DNA from: Flavobacterium sp. 9
GTDB lineage: Bacteria > Bacteroidota > Bacteroidia > Flavobacteriales > Flavobacteriaceae
DNA length: 64,000 nt
Direction: 5' to 3'
NCBI RefSeq assembly: GCF_002754195.1
Contig: NZ_PEEU01000001.1
Location: 3,844,001 to 3,908,000 of the forward strand
Below, one piece after another: positions 7,094 through 16,519 of this stretch. How positions within the stretch are numbered: position 1 is the first letter of the stretch; each line of letters begins with the position of its first letter. Below the pieces are notes generated by a model. That model was given only the letters and a program-made list of their open reading frames with translations. It did no database searches and had not been told where the DNA came from. The position numbers and the translations under genes were made by a program.

Positions 7094-7732
7094 ATGCATT
7101 ATATATTTGAAGAACTATTTTTCCCTCCGGTTTCAGAAGCTGACGAAGAAGGAATTCTGGCAGTTGGCGGCGATTTAAATCCGGAGAGATTAGAGTTGGC
7201 TTACAAAAGCGGAATTTTTCCTTGGTTTAATGAAGGCGAACCTATACTTTGGTGGGCGCCGGATCCCAGAATGGTTTTGTTTTTGGATGAATTAATTATC
7301 TCCAAAAGCATGAGAAATGTATTGAATAGAAATCAGTTTAAAGTTACTCTTAATGCAAGTTTTAAAGACGTGATTTTGAATTGCCAAAAAATAGAACGCG
7401 AAGGTCAAAACGGAACATGGATTTCAGATGAAATGATTGATGCTTATTGCAAATTGAACGAAAAAGGAATTGCAAAATCTATTGAGGTTTGGCAAGATGA
7501 GGTTCTAGTTGGAGGTTTGTACGGTATTGATTTAGGACACGTTTTTTGTGGTGAAAGTATGTTTTCAAAAGTATCAAATGCATCAAAAGTGGCTTTTATA
7601 GCTTTGGTTAATTATTTAGAAAAAAAGAATTACAAACTTTTAGATTGTCAGGTTTATAATTCGCATTTAGAGAGTTTAGGCTGTCGCGAAATTGATCGTG
7701 ATGAATTTATGTCTATTTTAAAAAGTAAATAA
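7094..7732 (+). CDS. aat: Leucyl/phenylalanyl-tRNA--protein transferase
   Basis: A 212-residue protein with the family signature GILAVGGDLNPERLELAYKS, then GIFPWF and WWAPDPRMVLF near the N-terminus, and FCGESMFSK in the catalytic half. It transfers Leu or Phe from tRNA to N-terminal Arg or Lys of proteins, marking them for Clp degradation (N-degron pathway), in the cytoplasm. The length is slightly below the E. coli enzyme. The MOSC gene begins 2 nt after its stop, indicating cotranscription. The upstream side is a repeat element, so no promoter could be set with confidence. Confidence 0.96.
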   Translation: MHYIFEELFFPPVSEADEEGILAVGGDLNPERLELAYKSGIFPWFNEGEPILWWAPDPRMVLFLDELIISKSMRNVLNRNQFKVTLNASFKDVILNCQKIEREGQNGTWISDEMIDAYCKLNEKGIAKSIEVWQDEVLVGGLYGIDLGHVFCGESMFSKVSNASKVAFIALVNYLEKKNYKLLDCQVYNSHLESLGCREIDRDEFMSILKSK

Positions 7733-7734
7733 AA

Positions 7735-8529
7735 ATGAGTGCAATTCATGTTGTAAAAGAAATCTATATCTATCCGATAAAAAGCTTAGCCGGAATTAGT
7801 TGTAAAAATGCTTTGGCTGAAGAAATGGGATTCGAAAATGATCGCAGATGGATGTTAATCGATGCAGATAATCAAATGATAACGCAGCGAGAACATCGTA
7901 TTATGAGTCAGTTTTATCCGCAGATTTCAGATGGAAAAATCAGTATTACTTTTCAGGATCAAAAACATGAATTCTCTATTGATGAACATTTAGAAAATTC
8001 GATAAAAGTTAACGTTTGGGATGATAAAAGTGAAGTAATAGAAGTGAATCCTGCAACTTCTAAATGGTTCAGCGAACGTTTAGGATTTGAATGTAAATTG
8101 GTAAAAATAATCAAAAGTGGAGATCGTAAACATGAAAGTTCAAGATTAAAAGAAACTTTCAATGTAAGTCTGGCCGATGGTTATCCGTATTTAATGATAG
8201 GAAGTCAAAGTTTAGATTTTCTAAATGAAAAACTAACAGATAAAATCACCGTTTTGAGATTTCGTCCAAATATTGTCATAAGCAGTCAAAATCCTCATGA
8301 AGAAGATGATTTTGATACTTTTAAAATAGGAGAAGTTGATTTTAAAAACATAAAACCTTGCGGAAGATGTATCATGGTAAATAATGATCCGGACAATGGT
8401 AAATTAAAAAAAGAACCTCTAAAAACCTTAAGTAAATATCGAGTAGTAAATAATTCTGTTTTATTCGGAACTAATATTGTGAGCTTAAATTCAGGGATTA
8501 TTAACGTTGGAGATGAACTTGTTTTCTAG
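7735..8529 (+). CDS. MOSC-domain protein with N-terminal beta-barrel (YcbX-like)
   Basis: A 264-residue protein. The N-terminal MOSC beta-barrel (about 4-120) begins with the typical VKEIYIYPIKSLAGIS. The MOSC domain (about 125-260) keeps the Cys-containing PCGRCIM loop that contacts the molybdenum cofactor or sulfur. Relatives (YcbX, YiiM, mARC) reduce N-hydroxylated compounds. The 2Fe-2S ferredoxin domain of E. coli YcbX is absent. It is translationally close to aat (2 nt). It converges with thiF and the two stops overlap within CTAG at 8526-8529. Confidence 0.9.
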   Translation: MSAIHVVKEIYIYPIKSLAGISCKNALAEEMGFENDRRWMLIDADNQMITQREHRIMSQFYPQISDGKISITFQDQKHEFSIDEHLENSIKVNVWDDKSEVIEVNPATSKWFSERLGFECKLVKIIKSGDRKHESSRLKETFNVSLADGYPYLMIGSQSLDFLNEKLTDKITVLRFRPNIVISSQNPHEEDDFDTFKIGEVDFKNIKPCGRCIMVNNDPDNGKLKKEPLKTLSKYRVVNNSVLFGTNIVSLNSGIINVGDELVF

Positions 8530-9236
8530 AAATTCAGTTTTGTAAAACTCCAATTTAGCGTACTAAAAAGGACTAATTCGTTTTTTAAAGTAGGTAATTC
8601 CAGAATTAGTTTTAAGGTTTCGTGCGCCATCATTGTGCCAATAATTCCGGGTAAAGTTCCTAAAACTCCGTTCAAATTACAATTCGGAAGCTCTTTAGGA
8701 TCTGGCATTTCAGGAAATAAATCACGTAAATTTTTGCTTCCATTGTGATTAAAAACTGTAACCTGACCTTCAAATTTTAAAATACTTCCGTAAACCAATG
8801 GTTTTTGTAAAACAACACAAGTATCATTAACCAAATAACGTGTCGCAAAATTATCAGAACCATCAACAATAATATCATATTGTTGAATAATTTGACTTGC
8901 ATTTTCAGTGGTTAATTTCTCGTTTATGGCTTTAACTTCAATTAAAGGATTTAGTTTTGAAACAACGTCTTTTGCAACAAGTGATTTGCTTTGACCAATT
9001 TCATTTTCGGTATATAAAATTTGTCTGTGGAGATTATGAATTTCAATAGTATCAAAATCCATTATGCCAATAAAACCGATACCAGCCGTTGCAATATATT
9101 GCAAAATGGGACAGCCTAAACCTCCGGCGCCAATAACTAAAACCTTTGCTTTTTTTAATTTTTCTTGTCCTTCGTCACCAATTTCAGGTAATATAGTTTG
9201 TCTGTTATAACGCAGGAATTCTTGTATAATGCTCAT
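8526..9236 (-). CDS. thiF: ThiF/MoeB-family adenylyltransferase, probably ThiF for ThiS
   Basis: A 236-residue E1-like protein. The nucleotide-binding loop is VLVIGAGGLGC (about 32-42), with DFDTIEIHNLHRQ and the DNFATRYLVND region for ATP and Mg. It adenylates the C-terminal Gly of ThiS before sulfur transfer. The last gene of the thi operon and close to thiH, its position supports ThiF rather than MoeB. The structural zinc site of the family is missing: the first CxxC position reads NLRD and the protein stops before the second CxxC. The Cys in PNCNLNGVLG remains. Its stop overlaps that of the MOSC gene. Confidence 0.9.
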   Translation of the reverse strand: MSIIQEFLRYNRQTILPEIGDEGQEKLKKAKVLVIGAGGLGCPILQYIATAGIGFIGIMDFDTIEIHNLHRQILYTENEIGQSKSLVAKDVVSKLNPLIEVKAINEKLTTENASQIIQQYDIIVDGSDNFATRYLVNDTCVVLQKPLVYGSILKFEGQVTVFNHNGSKNLRDLFPEMPDPKELPNCNLNGVLGTLPGIIGTMMAHETLKLILELPTLKNELVLFSTLNWSFTKLNF

Positions 9237-9243
9237 TTAATTT

Positions 9244-9333
9244 AAGTCTTAAAGTTGTAAAGTCGAAGGTCAAAAGTCGAAATTGAAAGCTGGAATTGAA
9301 GTAAAAAGCATTTTACTTTAGACTTTAAGACTT
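9244..9333. repeat. 12-bp inverted repeat at the thiH-thiF junction
   Basis: AAGTCTTAAAGT (9244-9255) and its exact complement (9322-9333) flank the thiH-thiF gap. The right arm lies in the last codons of thiH. It could form an intercistronic stem that limits thiF expression or stabilises upstream mRNA; this is inference. Confidence 0.45.
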
Positions 9334-10454
9334 TCCTCTTTATGACTGTATATTTTGTCCCAGTCTTTCCAAACGGGTTCGTAACCTGAGTTTTTTATAA
9401 TTTCAGCAATTTCTTTTGCAGAACGTTCATCGCTAATTTCAAATTGTTCTAATGATTGTGGATCAACAACATAACCACCCGGATTTGTTTTAGATCCAGC
9501 GCTCATACTTGTAACACCAATTGGAATAATGTTGTTTCTGAATTTCTCATTTTCACGAGTCGAAATGGAGATTTCAAGATCTTCATTCCATAAACGATAA
9601 GCACAAATAAGTTGAGTTAAATCTTTATCATCCATAATAAAATTAGGCTCAATAATTCCTTCCGCAGGACGCAATCTCGGAAATGAAACGGAATATTTAG
9701 TTTGCCAATATTTTTTCTGAAGATAATCCAGATGCAAAGCATTAAAAAAACTATCTGTTCGCCAATCTTCCAAACCAAGTAAAACGCCTAAACCAATTTT
9801 ATGAATTCCTGCAGTGCCAATTCGGTCAGGAGTTTCTAATCGATAATCGAAATTTGATTTTTTACCCTTCGTATGGTATTTTTTATAGACTTCCTGATGA
9901 TAAGTTTCTTGATATACCAAAACGGAATATACTCCGGCTTCATGCAAACGTTCATAATCTTCCGTCGATAACGGTTGAACTTCAACGGAAATAATCGAAA
10001 ACTGCTTTCGTATTAAAGCAATCGCGTTCAGGAAATAATTAATATTTACAGTATAATTTGCTTCGCCTGTAACCAATAAAACATGATCAAAACCAGTGTT
10101 TTTTAATGCTTCAACTTCAAGTTTAATTTCGGTATCAGAAAGTGTTTTTCGTTTGATTTTATTGTCTAAACTAAAACCACAATAGGTACAAATGTTCTGG
10201 CATTCGTTGCTTAAATAAAGCGGGGCATACATTTGAATTGTTTTTCCAAAACGTTTTTTGGTGATTTCATGGCATTGTTGCGCCATTTGTTCCAAGTAAT
10301 TTTGTGCAACAGGAGAAATCAAAATCAAAAAGTCATCAAGATTTCGTTTGGTTTTAGACAAAGAGCGTTCAACATCTTTTGATGATGTTTGGTATATTTT
10401 AGATTGAATGGAATCCCAGTTATATTGTTCAAAAACTGATTTAAATGTTTTCAT
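9318..10454 (-). CDS. thiH: 2-iminoacetate synthase (tyrosine lyase) ThiH
   Basis: A 378-residue radical SAM enzyme. The cluster motif CQNICTYCGF has Cys spacing CxxxCxxC around residue 87. Conserved barrel segments (HVLLVTGEANYTVNINYF, RLRPAEGI) and the C-terminal TSMSAGSKTNPGGY match ThiH. It cleaves tyrosine to dehydroglycine for the thiazole ring, the oxygen-sensitive route, instead of the glycine oxidase ThiO. It acts with ThiG just upstream in the operon. A repeat element separates it from thiG. Confidence 0.96.
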   Translation of the reverse strand: MKTFKSVFEQYNWDSIQSKIYQTSSKDVERSLSKTKRNLDDFLILISPVAQNYLEQMAQQCHEITKKRFGKTIQMYAPLYLSNECQNICTYCGFSLDNKIKRKTLSDTEIKLEVEALKNTGFDHVLLVTGEANYTVNINYFLNAIALIRKQFSIISVEVQPLSTEDYERLHEAGVYSVLVYQETYHQEVYKKYHTKGKKSNFDYRLETPDRIGTAGIHKIGLGVLLGLEDWRTDSFFNALHLDYLQKKYWQTKYSVSFPRLRPAEGIIEPNFIMDDKDLTQLICAYRLWNEDLEISISTRENEKFRNNIIPIGVTSMSAGSKTNPGGYVVDPQSLEQFEISDERSAKEIAEIIKNSGYEPVWKDWDKIYSHKEESLKV

Positions 10455-10477
10455 TGGATTGTGTTTTAACTGCGAGT

Positions 10478-10606
10478 ATTTTTTTACCGCAGAGTACGCT
10501 AAGATTTACGCAAAGTTCGCTAAGCTTTGTGTTCTTTATATTTGTCTAAAAGTTCGCAAAGCTTAGCGAACTTTGCGAAAAAACCTTGCGAACTTTGCGG
10601 TTAAAT
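10478..10606. repeat. Palindromic intergenic repeat, copy 1, touching the thiG stop
   Basis: The ends read TTTTTACCGCAGAGTACGCTAAG (left, shown as 10480 onward) and ACCTTGCGAACTTTGCGGTT (right), forming imperfect inverted termini. The interior is built from GCAAAG/CTTTGC units. The final TTA at 10601-10603 is the thiG stop codon on the minus strand. A second element with the same right end (ACCTTGCG, 3 nt variable, TTTGYGGTTAAAT) lies at 39260-39410. Confidence 0.7.
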
Positions 10607-11380
10607 CTCATAAAGAAAAGATGTCAAAGGACTAGAAGCTACAGCAAAATTGTGTTGGTTTGCAATTTTTGCTTCGAATGCTTTTCGGCCTGCAATAACA
10701 GCTTCTTTAAACGCCTCAGCCATTAATTTTGGATTTCCGGCCACAGCAATTGCGGTATTTACTAAAACAGCATCGGCACCAATTTCCATTGCTTTTGCCG
10801 CGTCAGAAGGAGCGCCAATTCCGGCATCTACAATTACAGGAACATTGCTTTGTTCAATAATAATCTCTAAGAAATCTATTGTTTTAAGACCTTTATTACT
10901 GCCAATTGGTGAACCTAAAGGCATAACGGCCGTTGTTCCTGCGCTTTCTAAATGCTTGCATAAAACTGGATCTGCATGAATATAAGGCAAAACGAAGAAA
11001 CCAAGTTTAGCAAGTTCTTCGGTTGCTTTTAAAGTTTCGATTGGATCCGGCATTAAGTATTTTGGATCAGGATGAATCTCTAATTTTATCCAATTTGTTT
11101 CTAAGGCTTCACGTGCTAATTGAGCCGCGAAAACAGCTTCTTTGGCATTTCGGGCACCCGAAGTATTAGGTAATAAGTTGATATTTGGATGTTTTAAATG
11201 TGATAAAATAACATCCGTTTCTGTTTCGAGATCGATACGTTTTAAGGCAACGGTAACCAATTCGCTTTCAGAAGCCAGAATAGCTTCTTCCATTTCAAGG
11301 TTTGAACCAAATTTTCCCGTTCCTAAAAACAAACGAGATTTAAAGGTTTTATCTCCAATGTTAAACAATGACGTTTGCAT
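10601..11380 (-). CDS. thiG: Thiazole synthase ThiG
   Basis: A 259-residue TIM-barrel enzyme. The N-terminus [12 protein letters not shown], the Schiff-base lysine region [25 protein letters not shown] and the C-terminal [20 protein letters not shown] phosphate loop are all diagnostic. It condenses 1-deoxyxylulose 5-phosphate, dehydroglycine from ThiH and ThiS thiocarboxylate into the thiazole. It overlaps the end of thiE by 20 bp, so the two are translationally coupled. The stop codon falls inside a repeat element. Confidence 0.97.
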   Translation of the reverse strand: MQTSLFNIGDKTFKSRLFLGTGKFGSNLEMEEAILASESELVTVALKRIDLETETDVILSHLKHPNINLLPNTSGARNAKEAVFAAQLAREALETNWIKLEIHPDPKYLMPDPIETLKATEELAKLGFFVLPYIHADPVLCKHLESAGTTAVMPLGSPIGSNKGLKTIDFLEIIIEQSNVPVIVDAGIGAPSDAAKAMEIGADAVLVNTAIAVAGNPKLMAEAFKEAVIAGRKAFEAKIANQHNFAVASSPLTSFLYEI

Positions 11381-11999
11381 ATAACTTTTCGTTTAATTGT
11401 TGAATTAATTTTTTCTTTTCGTCGCTTTCCGTGATCATTCCGGAAACGGCAATTCCGTGGATTCCAGTTTCCATTAACGGATTTATATCTTTTAAATTGA
11501 TTCCGCCAATGGCATAAACCGGAATTGAAATTTTATTTTTTTTCATTTTTTGAAGAATCTCAAAATAACCGGATAAGCCTAAAATCGGACTTAATTTTTC
11601 TTTTGTGGCAGTAAATCTAAAAGGACCTAAACCAATATAATCACAGCCATTTTTTACGTGATTTTCAATATCTTCAAAAGTATTTGCGGTTCCTCCAATG
11701 ATTTTTGTGTTTCCCAGAATTGCTCTGGCTTCGGCAATATTCATATCGGTTAAGCCTAAATGAACTCCGTCTGCTGCAATTTGTTGCGCGAGATAGAGAT
11801 TGTCGTTTACGATAAAATTGGTTAGATATTCTTCGCATAAAAATTTTACCGCTTCCGCTAAAGCAAAAGTGTCTTTGGCAGTTTGATCTTTGAAACGCAT
11901 TTGCACCCAATCACATCCGGCATCGAGAGCCTGATGAATATTATACAATTGTTCTTCGATTGTTTTTCCCTGTGAGATATATTGCAATTTATTGTACAT
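11361..11999 (-). CDS. thiE: Thiamine phosphate synthase ThiE
   Basis: A 212-residue TIM-barrel enzyme with [11 protein letters not shown] (pyrophosphate and Mg contacts), [18 protein letters not shown], the [11 protein letters not shown] loop and C-terminal YAIGGI...GIHGIAVSG. It joins HMP pyrophosphate to thiazole phosphate to give thiamine phosphate. It overlaps thiD by 11 bp upstream and thiG by 20 bp downstream. A TenI-like relative is encoded two genes earlier; the complete motifs here mark this copy as the likely synthase. Confidence 0.94.
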   Translation of the reverse strand: MYNKLQYISQGKTIEEQLYNIHQALDAGCDWVQMRFKDQTAKDTFALAEAVKFLCEEYLTNFIVNDNLYLAQQIAADGVHLGLTDMNIAEARAILGNTKIIGGTANTFEDIENHVKNGCDYIGLGPFRFTATKEKLSPILGLSGYFEILQKMKKNKISIPVYAIGGINLKDINPLMETGIHGIAVSGMITESDEKKKLIQQLNEKLYANVIV

Positions 12000-12744
12000 A
12001 ATGATATCCGATTAAATGGTTAGTTGAACTCAGGTATTTTTCTATGTAGGTTTTAGCATTTTTACAAGCCTCTTTTGGAGTTTGATTCAATGCCAGATTT
12101 GCGGCGATTGCTGATGATAAAACACAGCCGGAACCATGTTTTTCGAAGCATTTTTTTTCTGAGGGTAATAAATCAATAATTTCATTTTTCAAGAACAAAC
12201 GATCAGTGCCAATTTCAGCTGAATTATGTCCTCCTTTTAGCAAAACATTAGTTGGTATTTCATTTTGTAACCAAAGTTTTTCTGAAACAAAACCGGGGAA
12301 TAAAATTTCTATTTCATTATAGTTTGGCGTTATCAAATCGATTTTGGATAGAATTTTGTTCAAGTCTAAACGATCTTCAATTTTAATGAATTCAAATTCT
12401 GTTGTTGATTTTAAAACCGGATCCCAAACAATTTGAGTAGTTGGAGATACTAATTTTACTGTCGAAAGAATTCGGTTTAAATAATGTAAAGAAGGTACGA
12501 TTCCAATTTTTACAGTACTGATTTTATAATTGTGGAATAAGGTTTCAATAGAACGAATTACAAAATTTATATTTGTCCATTCAATGTCAAAAAACTCATT
12601 TTCAGTCTGAATTGTGTTTGCAGTTGTAATCGCAAAACCAGTTACCTGATGCTGTTCAAATGTCTTGATATCAGCCAAAACACCAGCGCCGCCAGTTGGG
12701 TCAAAACCTGCTATAGTGAGTGCGAAAGGACGATTTTCTGACAT
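11989..12744 (-). CDS. thiD: Hydroxymethylpyrimidine (phosphate) kinase ThiD
   Basis: A 251-residue ribokinase-fold enzyme. The N-terminal substrate motif is AGFDPTGGAGVLADIKTFE, followed by VWDPVLKST, the LITPNYNEIE segment and the C-terminal anion hole HGSGCVLSSAIAANLA with the catalytic loop Cys. It phosphorylates HMP twice to HMP pyrophosphate, the partner substrate of ThiE. Its start lies 34 bp inside the end of the TenI-like gene, and its end overlaps thiE. Confidence 0.95.
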   Translation of the reverse strand: MSENRPFALTIAGFDPTGGAGVLADIKTFEQHQVTGFAITTANTIQTENEFFDIEWTNINFVIRSIETLFHNYKISTVKIGIVPSLHYLNRILSTVKLVSPTTQIVWDPVLKSTTEFEFIKIEDRLDLNKILSKIDLITPNYNEIEILFPGFVSEKLWLQNEIPTNVLLKGGHNSAEIGTDRLFLKNEIIDLLPSEKKCFEKHGSGCVLSSAIAANLALNQTPKEACKNAKTYIEKYLSSTNHLIGYHYVQ

Positions 12745-13310
12745 AATTTGAATTGTTTTATTGGATTTTTATGATTCCAAATTGTTCCTAAAAGCGCTAC
12801 ATCGTCAAAACCGTTTTCAAGTGTTTTTTTGATGTTTTCAGAATTAATTCCGCTCAAAGCGATGACTTTTGTTTTTTTATTTGTTCTTGATTTTAATGCT
12901 TCAAAAAGGTCTTCTTTCGGATGATAATCTTCCTTGGAAATACTTGAAAAAACAGGACTTAAAAAAGCGTAATCAAAATTTTCCAATGAATTGAAATCTT
13001 CAATTGAATGTGTTGATGTTGAATTATACCTACAAGGTTTTAGAAACCTTGCAGGAAAATCTGGATCGTGTTTTCTTTCTTTTTGGGAAAAATGAATTCT
13101 ATTGATTCCAAAATTTTCTGCCAATTGATGATGATTGTGTAACACCAATTTAGATCGATATTCTAATTTTATCTGATTAATAAATTCCACCATTTCAATC
13201 TCAGAAAAATCAGGTTTCCGAACATGAAGTAAAGACAATCCTTCTTCAAATAAAGAATCAATTAAGCTGATTTCATTTGCGATAGCAGAAGGATTTGTAA
13301 TTACAATCAT
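12711..13310 (-). CDS. tenI: TenI/ThiE-like protein, putative thiazole tautomerase
   Basis: A 199-residue TIM-barrel protein of the TenI/ThiE family, recognised by MIVITNP, LSLLHVRKPDFSE, STSTHSIED, FAFLSPVF-like and VIALSGI segments. It lacks several pyrophosphate-binding residues of true ThiE. In Bacillus, TenI aromatises the thiazole tautomer, and the gene's place in the operon fits that. The start is set at ATG 13310. An open frame extends upstream to 13436, but that part overlaps thiC and encodes a non-family, Lys-rich peptide. A palindromic repeat (13029-13055) is read in frame and adds about nine residues. Confidence 0.83.
   Translation of the reverse strand: MIVITNPSAIANEISLIDSLFEEGLSLLHVRKPDFSEIEMVEFINQIKLEYRSKLVLHNHHQLAENFGINRIHFSQKERKHDPDFPARFLKPCRYNSTSTHSIEDFNSLENFDYAFLSPVFSSISKEDYHPKEDLFEALKSRTNKKTKVIALSGINSENIKKTLENGFDDVALLGTIWNHKNPIKQFKLCQKIVLSHSL
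13029..13055. repeat. Palindromic repeat inside the tenI coding region
   Basis: CCTACAAGGTTT (13029-13040) pairs with AAACCTTGCAGG (13044-13055) with one mismatch and a 3-nt loop. I recognise this palindrome as a dispersed intergenic element in flavobacteria. Here it is translated in frame as PARFLKPCR. Confidence 0.65.
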
Positions 13311-13359
13311 AGTCTTTCCTCTATAGTCTTTTTTCTTTATTCTTTGCTCTTTCTTCTGC

Positions 13360-15195
<1,836 letters not shown>

Positions 15196-15240
15196 TCAGG
15201 TTTCAAGTTGATCTTGATTGTGTTTTTATGTTTATTTTTC

Positions 15241-15265
15241 CGTAGAGGCGCACAGCAGTGCGTCT
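15241..15265. repeat. GTAGAGRCGCACAGCAGTGCGTCT repeat unit
   Basis: CGTAGAGGCGCACAGCAGTGCGTCTT matches, with small changes, three units at 29.6-29.8 kb. The core GCAC/AGCA/GTGC forms a short hairpin. It lies in the thiS-thiC gap. Confidence 0.7.
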
Positions 15266-15307
15266 TTTTATGTTGTTCTTTTATATGTTTTTTTAATTGG
15301 AATTTGG

Positions 15308-15323
15308 TCCCGAAGCATCGGGA
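15308..15323. repeat. Short hairpin TCCCGA-AGCA-TCGGGA
   Basis: A perfect 6-bp stem with an AGCA loop in the thiS-thiC gap, without a U-tract. The type recurs between flavobacterial genes from general knowledge. It could end or slow transcription between thiS and thiC. Confidence 0.5.
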
Positions 15324-15347
15324 TAATTCTTGGAATTTGTTTTTCTG

Positions 15348-15480
15348 CCAGGGATAGAAGTGGAAAGCCCGTAAAGAAGGAAACCGTAAAAAAATAAGGA
15401 TTAGGAAAGCGACCAGCGGAAGCTTTGCTAAGACTATATTTTTTTGGTTGACGACTGCGGACTTGAAACGGATAGCCCGT
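15348..15480. repeat. Intergenic element with paired GGGATAG / GATAGCCC ends
   Basis: The element opens with CCAGGGATAGAAGTGGAAAG and closes with CTTGAAACGGATAGCCCGT. The layout, in which two similar GATAG/GGAAAGCCC boxes flank a variable centre, resembles an element I recall between many Bacteroidota genes. It may be a mobile palindromic repeat or a structured RNA. It fills most of the thiS-thiC gap. Both strands contain open frames here, but none resembles a protein family. Confidence 0.45.
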
Positions 15481-15493
15481 TTAGGCAGCCATA

Positions 15494-15700
15494 TTATCCT
15501 CCTTGTGTTGCTGAAATAATTAAAATTTCGTCGGTTTCTTGTACGAGATATTGGTTCCAATTGAGTTTTGGAACGACAGTATTATTTACGGCAACAGCAA
15601 TTCCGTTTTGTTTATTGGGAATTTCGAGATCGAGCAATGATTGAACGCTTAGCGATTCAGCATTGAATTGTTTGATTTGTTGGTTGATTTTTAGTTCCAT
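15494..15700 (-). CDS. thiS: Sulfur carrier protein ThiS
   Basis: A 68-residue ubiquitin-like protein ending ATQGG; the terminal Gly-Gly is adenylated by ThiF and converted to the thiocarboxylate that gives sulfur to the thiazole. The internal [17 protein letters not shown] and [12 protein letters not shown] segments match ThiS. It is the first gene after the TPP riboswitch. The start at 15700 gives the normal family length. Confidence 0.95.
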   Translation of the reverse strand: MELKINQQIKQFNAESLSVQSLLDLEIPNKQNGIAVAVNNTVVPKLNWNQYLVQETDEILIISATQGG

Positions 15701-15746
15701 TCCTTTTAGTTTAGTATGCAGTTATACTTTAGGAATGGCTACAATT

Positions 15747-15762
15747 GCGCATAAAAATGCGC
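15747..15762 (-). promoter_or_regulatory. Hairpin between the riboswitch and thiS
   Basis: GCGCAT (15747-15752) and ATGCGC (15757-15762) form a perfect 6-bp stem with a 4-nt loop, between the TPP aptamer and the thiS start. There is no U-tract on the minus strand. It may belong to the expression platform. Confidence 0.4.
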
Positions 15763-15778
15763 GCAGAAGTCATCTTAC

Positions 15779-15858
15779 TTTTCCCTACGCTAGTATGAAC
15801 TAGATCAGGTTCAGAGGGTAAAATCTCAGCCTACAAAGTTGTAGACACCCCTAAAGTG
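15779..15858 (-). promoter_or_regulatory. TPP riboswitch of the thiamine biosynthesis operon
   Basis: Read on the minus strand, the THI blocks appear in order: AGGGGTG near 15855, GCTGAGA at about 15828, CCCTCTGAACCTGATC at about 15805-15820, then TAGCGTAGGGAA at about 15779-15791. It precedes thiS and should repress the whole thi operon when TPP is plentiful. Confidence 0.95.
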
Positions 15859-15863
15859 TGAAG

Positions 15864-15871
15864 CAAATATA
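15864..15871 (-). promoter_or_regulatory. -7 box of the thi operon promoter
   Basis: The minus strand reads TATATTTG (plus CAAATATA), the Bacteroidota TAnnTTTG box, just upstream of the riboswitch 5' end. No clear -33 TTG at the expected distance was seen. Confidence 0.55.
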
Positions 15872-15949
15872 TGTAATTTTTGTTTAAAAGTTTCAGGTTT
15901 CAAGTTTCAGGTTCAAAAAAAACTGAAAATTGTGACTGAATACTTAAGA

Positions 15950-16519
15950 CTATTTCTTTCTTTTCCAGCAATCTTCAACGTGATCGTTGACCATTCCGGT
16001 GGCTTGAATGTGTGCGTAAATTACGGTGGAACCTACAAATTTAAATCCTCTTTTCTTTAAATCTTTGCTAATTTCATCTGAAAGTGGAGTAGTAGCCGGA
16101 ACATCTTTTAATGTTTTTGGGTTGTTGTTGATGGGTTTTCCGTTGGTGAATTTCCAGATATAGGTAGAGAAACTGCCAAATTCTTCCTGAATTTTCATGA
16201 AGGCCTGAGCGTTTGAAACTGCTGATTTTACTTTGAGTTTATTACGGATGATTCCTGTATTCTGTAATAATTCTTCAATTTTATCTTCAGAATAATTGGC
16301 TATTTTTTTATAATCGAAATGATCGAATGCTGCTCTGAAATTTTCTCTTTTGTTTAAAATTGTAATCCAGCTTAAACCTGCCTGAAAGGTTTCCAGAATT
16401 AAAAACTCGAATAAAGTTGGATCGTCATAAACCGGAACGCCCCATTCTTCGTCATGGTATTTTTTGTATAAATCGCTTGCTGAACACCAGCCGCATCTTA
16501 TTTGTTCTTCTGTTGCCAT
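15950..16519 (-). CDS. tag: DNA-3-methyladenine glycosylase I
   Basis: A 189-residue enzyme with the family N-terminus RCGWCSASDLYKKYHDEEWG and LSWITILNKRENFRAAF. Near the C-terminus HVEDCW provides the His and Cys of the zinc snap, which pair with the N-terminal Cys and His (CGWC, YHDEEWG). It excises 3-methyladenine from alkylated DNA. Its ATG overlaps the stop of the upstream transporter gene (TAATG at 16517-16521), so the two are translationally coupled although their functions seem unrelated. Confidence 0.96.
   Translation of the reverse strand: MATEEQIRCGWCSASDLYKKYHDEEWGVPVYDDPTLFEFLILETFQAGLSWITILNKRENFRAAFDHFDYKKIANYSEDKIEELLQNTGIIRNKLKVKSAVSNAQAFMKIQEEFGSFSTYIWKFTNGKPINNNPKTLKDVPATTPLSDEISKDLKKRGFKFVGSTVIYAHIQATGMVNDHVEDCWKRKK

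Noticed and set aside
6854..7178. Two overlapping plus-strand open frames (78 and 61 codons)
   Set aside because: They run through a terminator and the 27-bp inverted repeat, overlap aat, and have no family features; translated repeat sequence.
10650..11384. Plus-strand open frames of 109 and 80 codons opposite thiG
   Set aside because: Antisense shadows of a well-identified gene.
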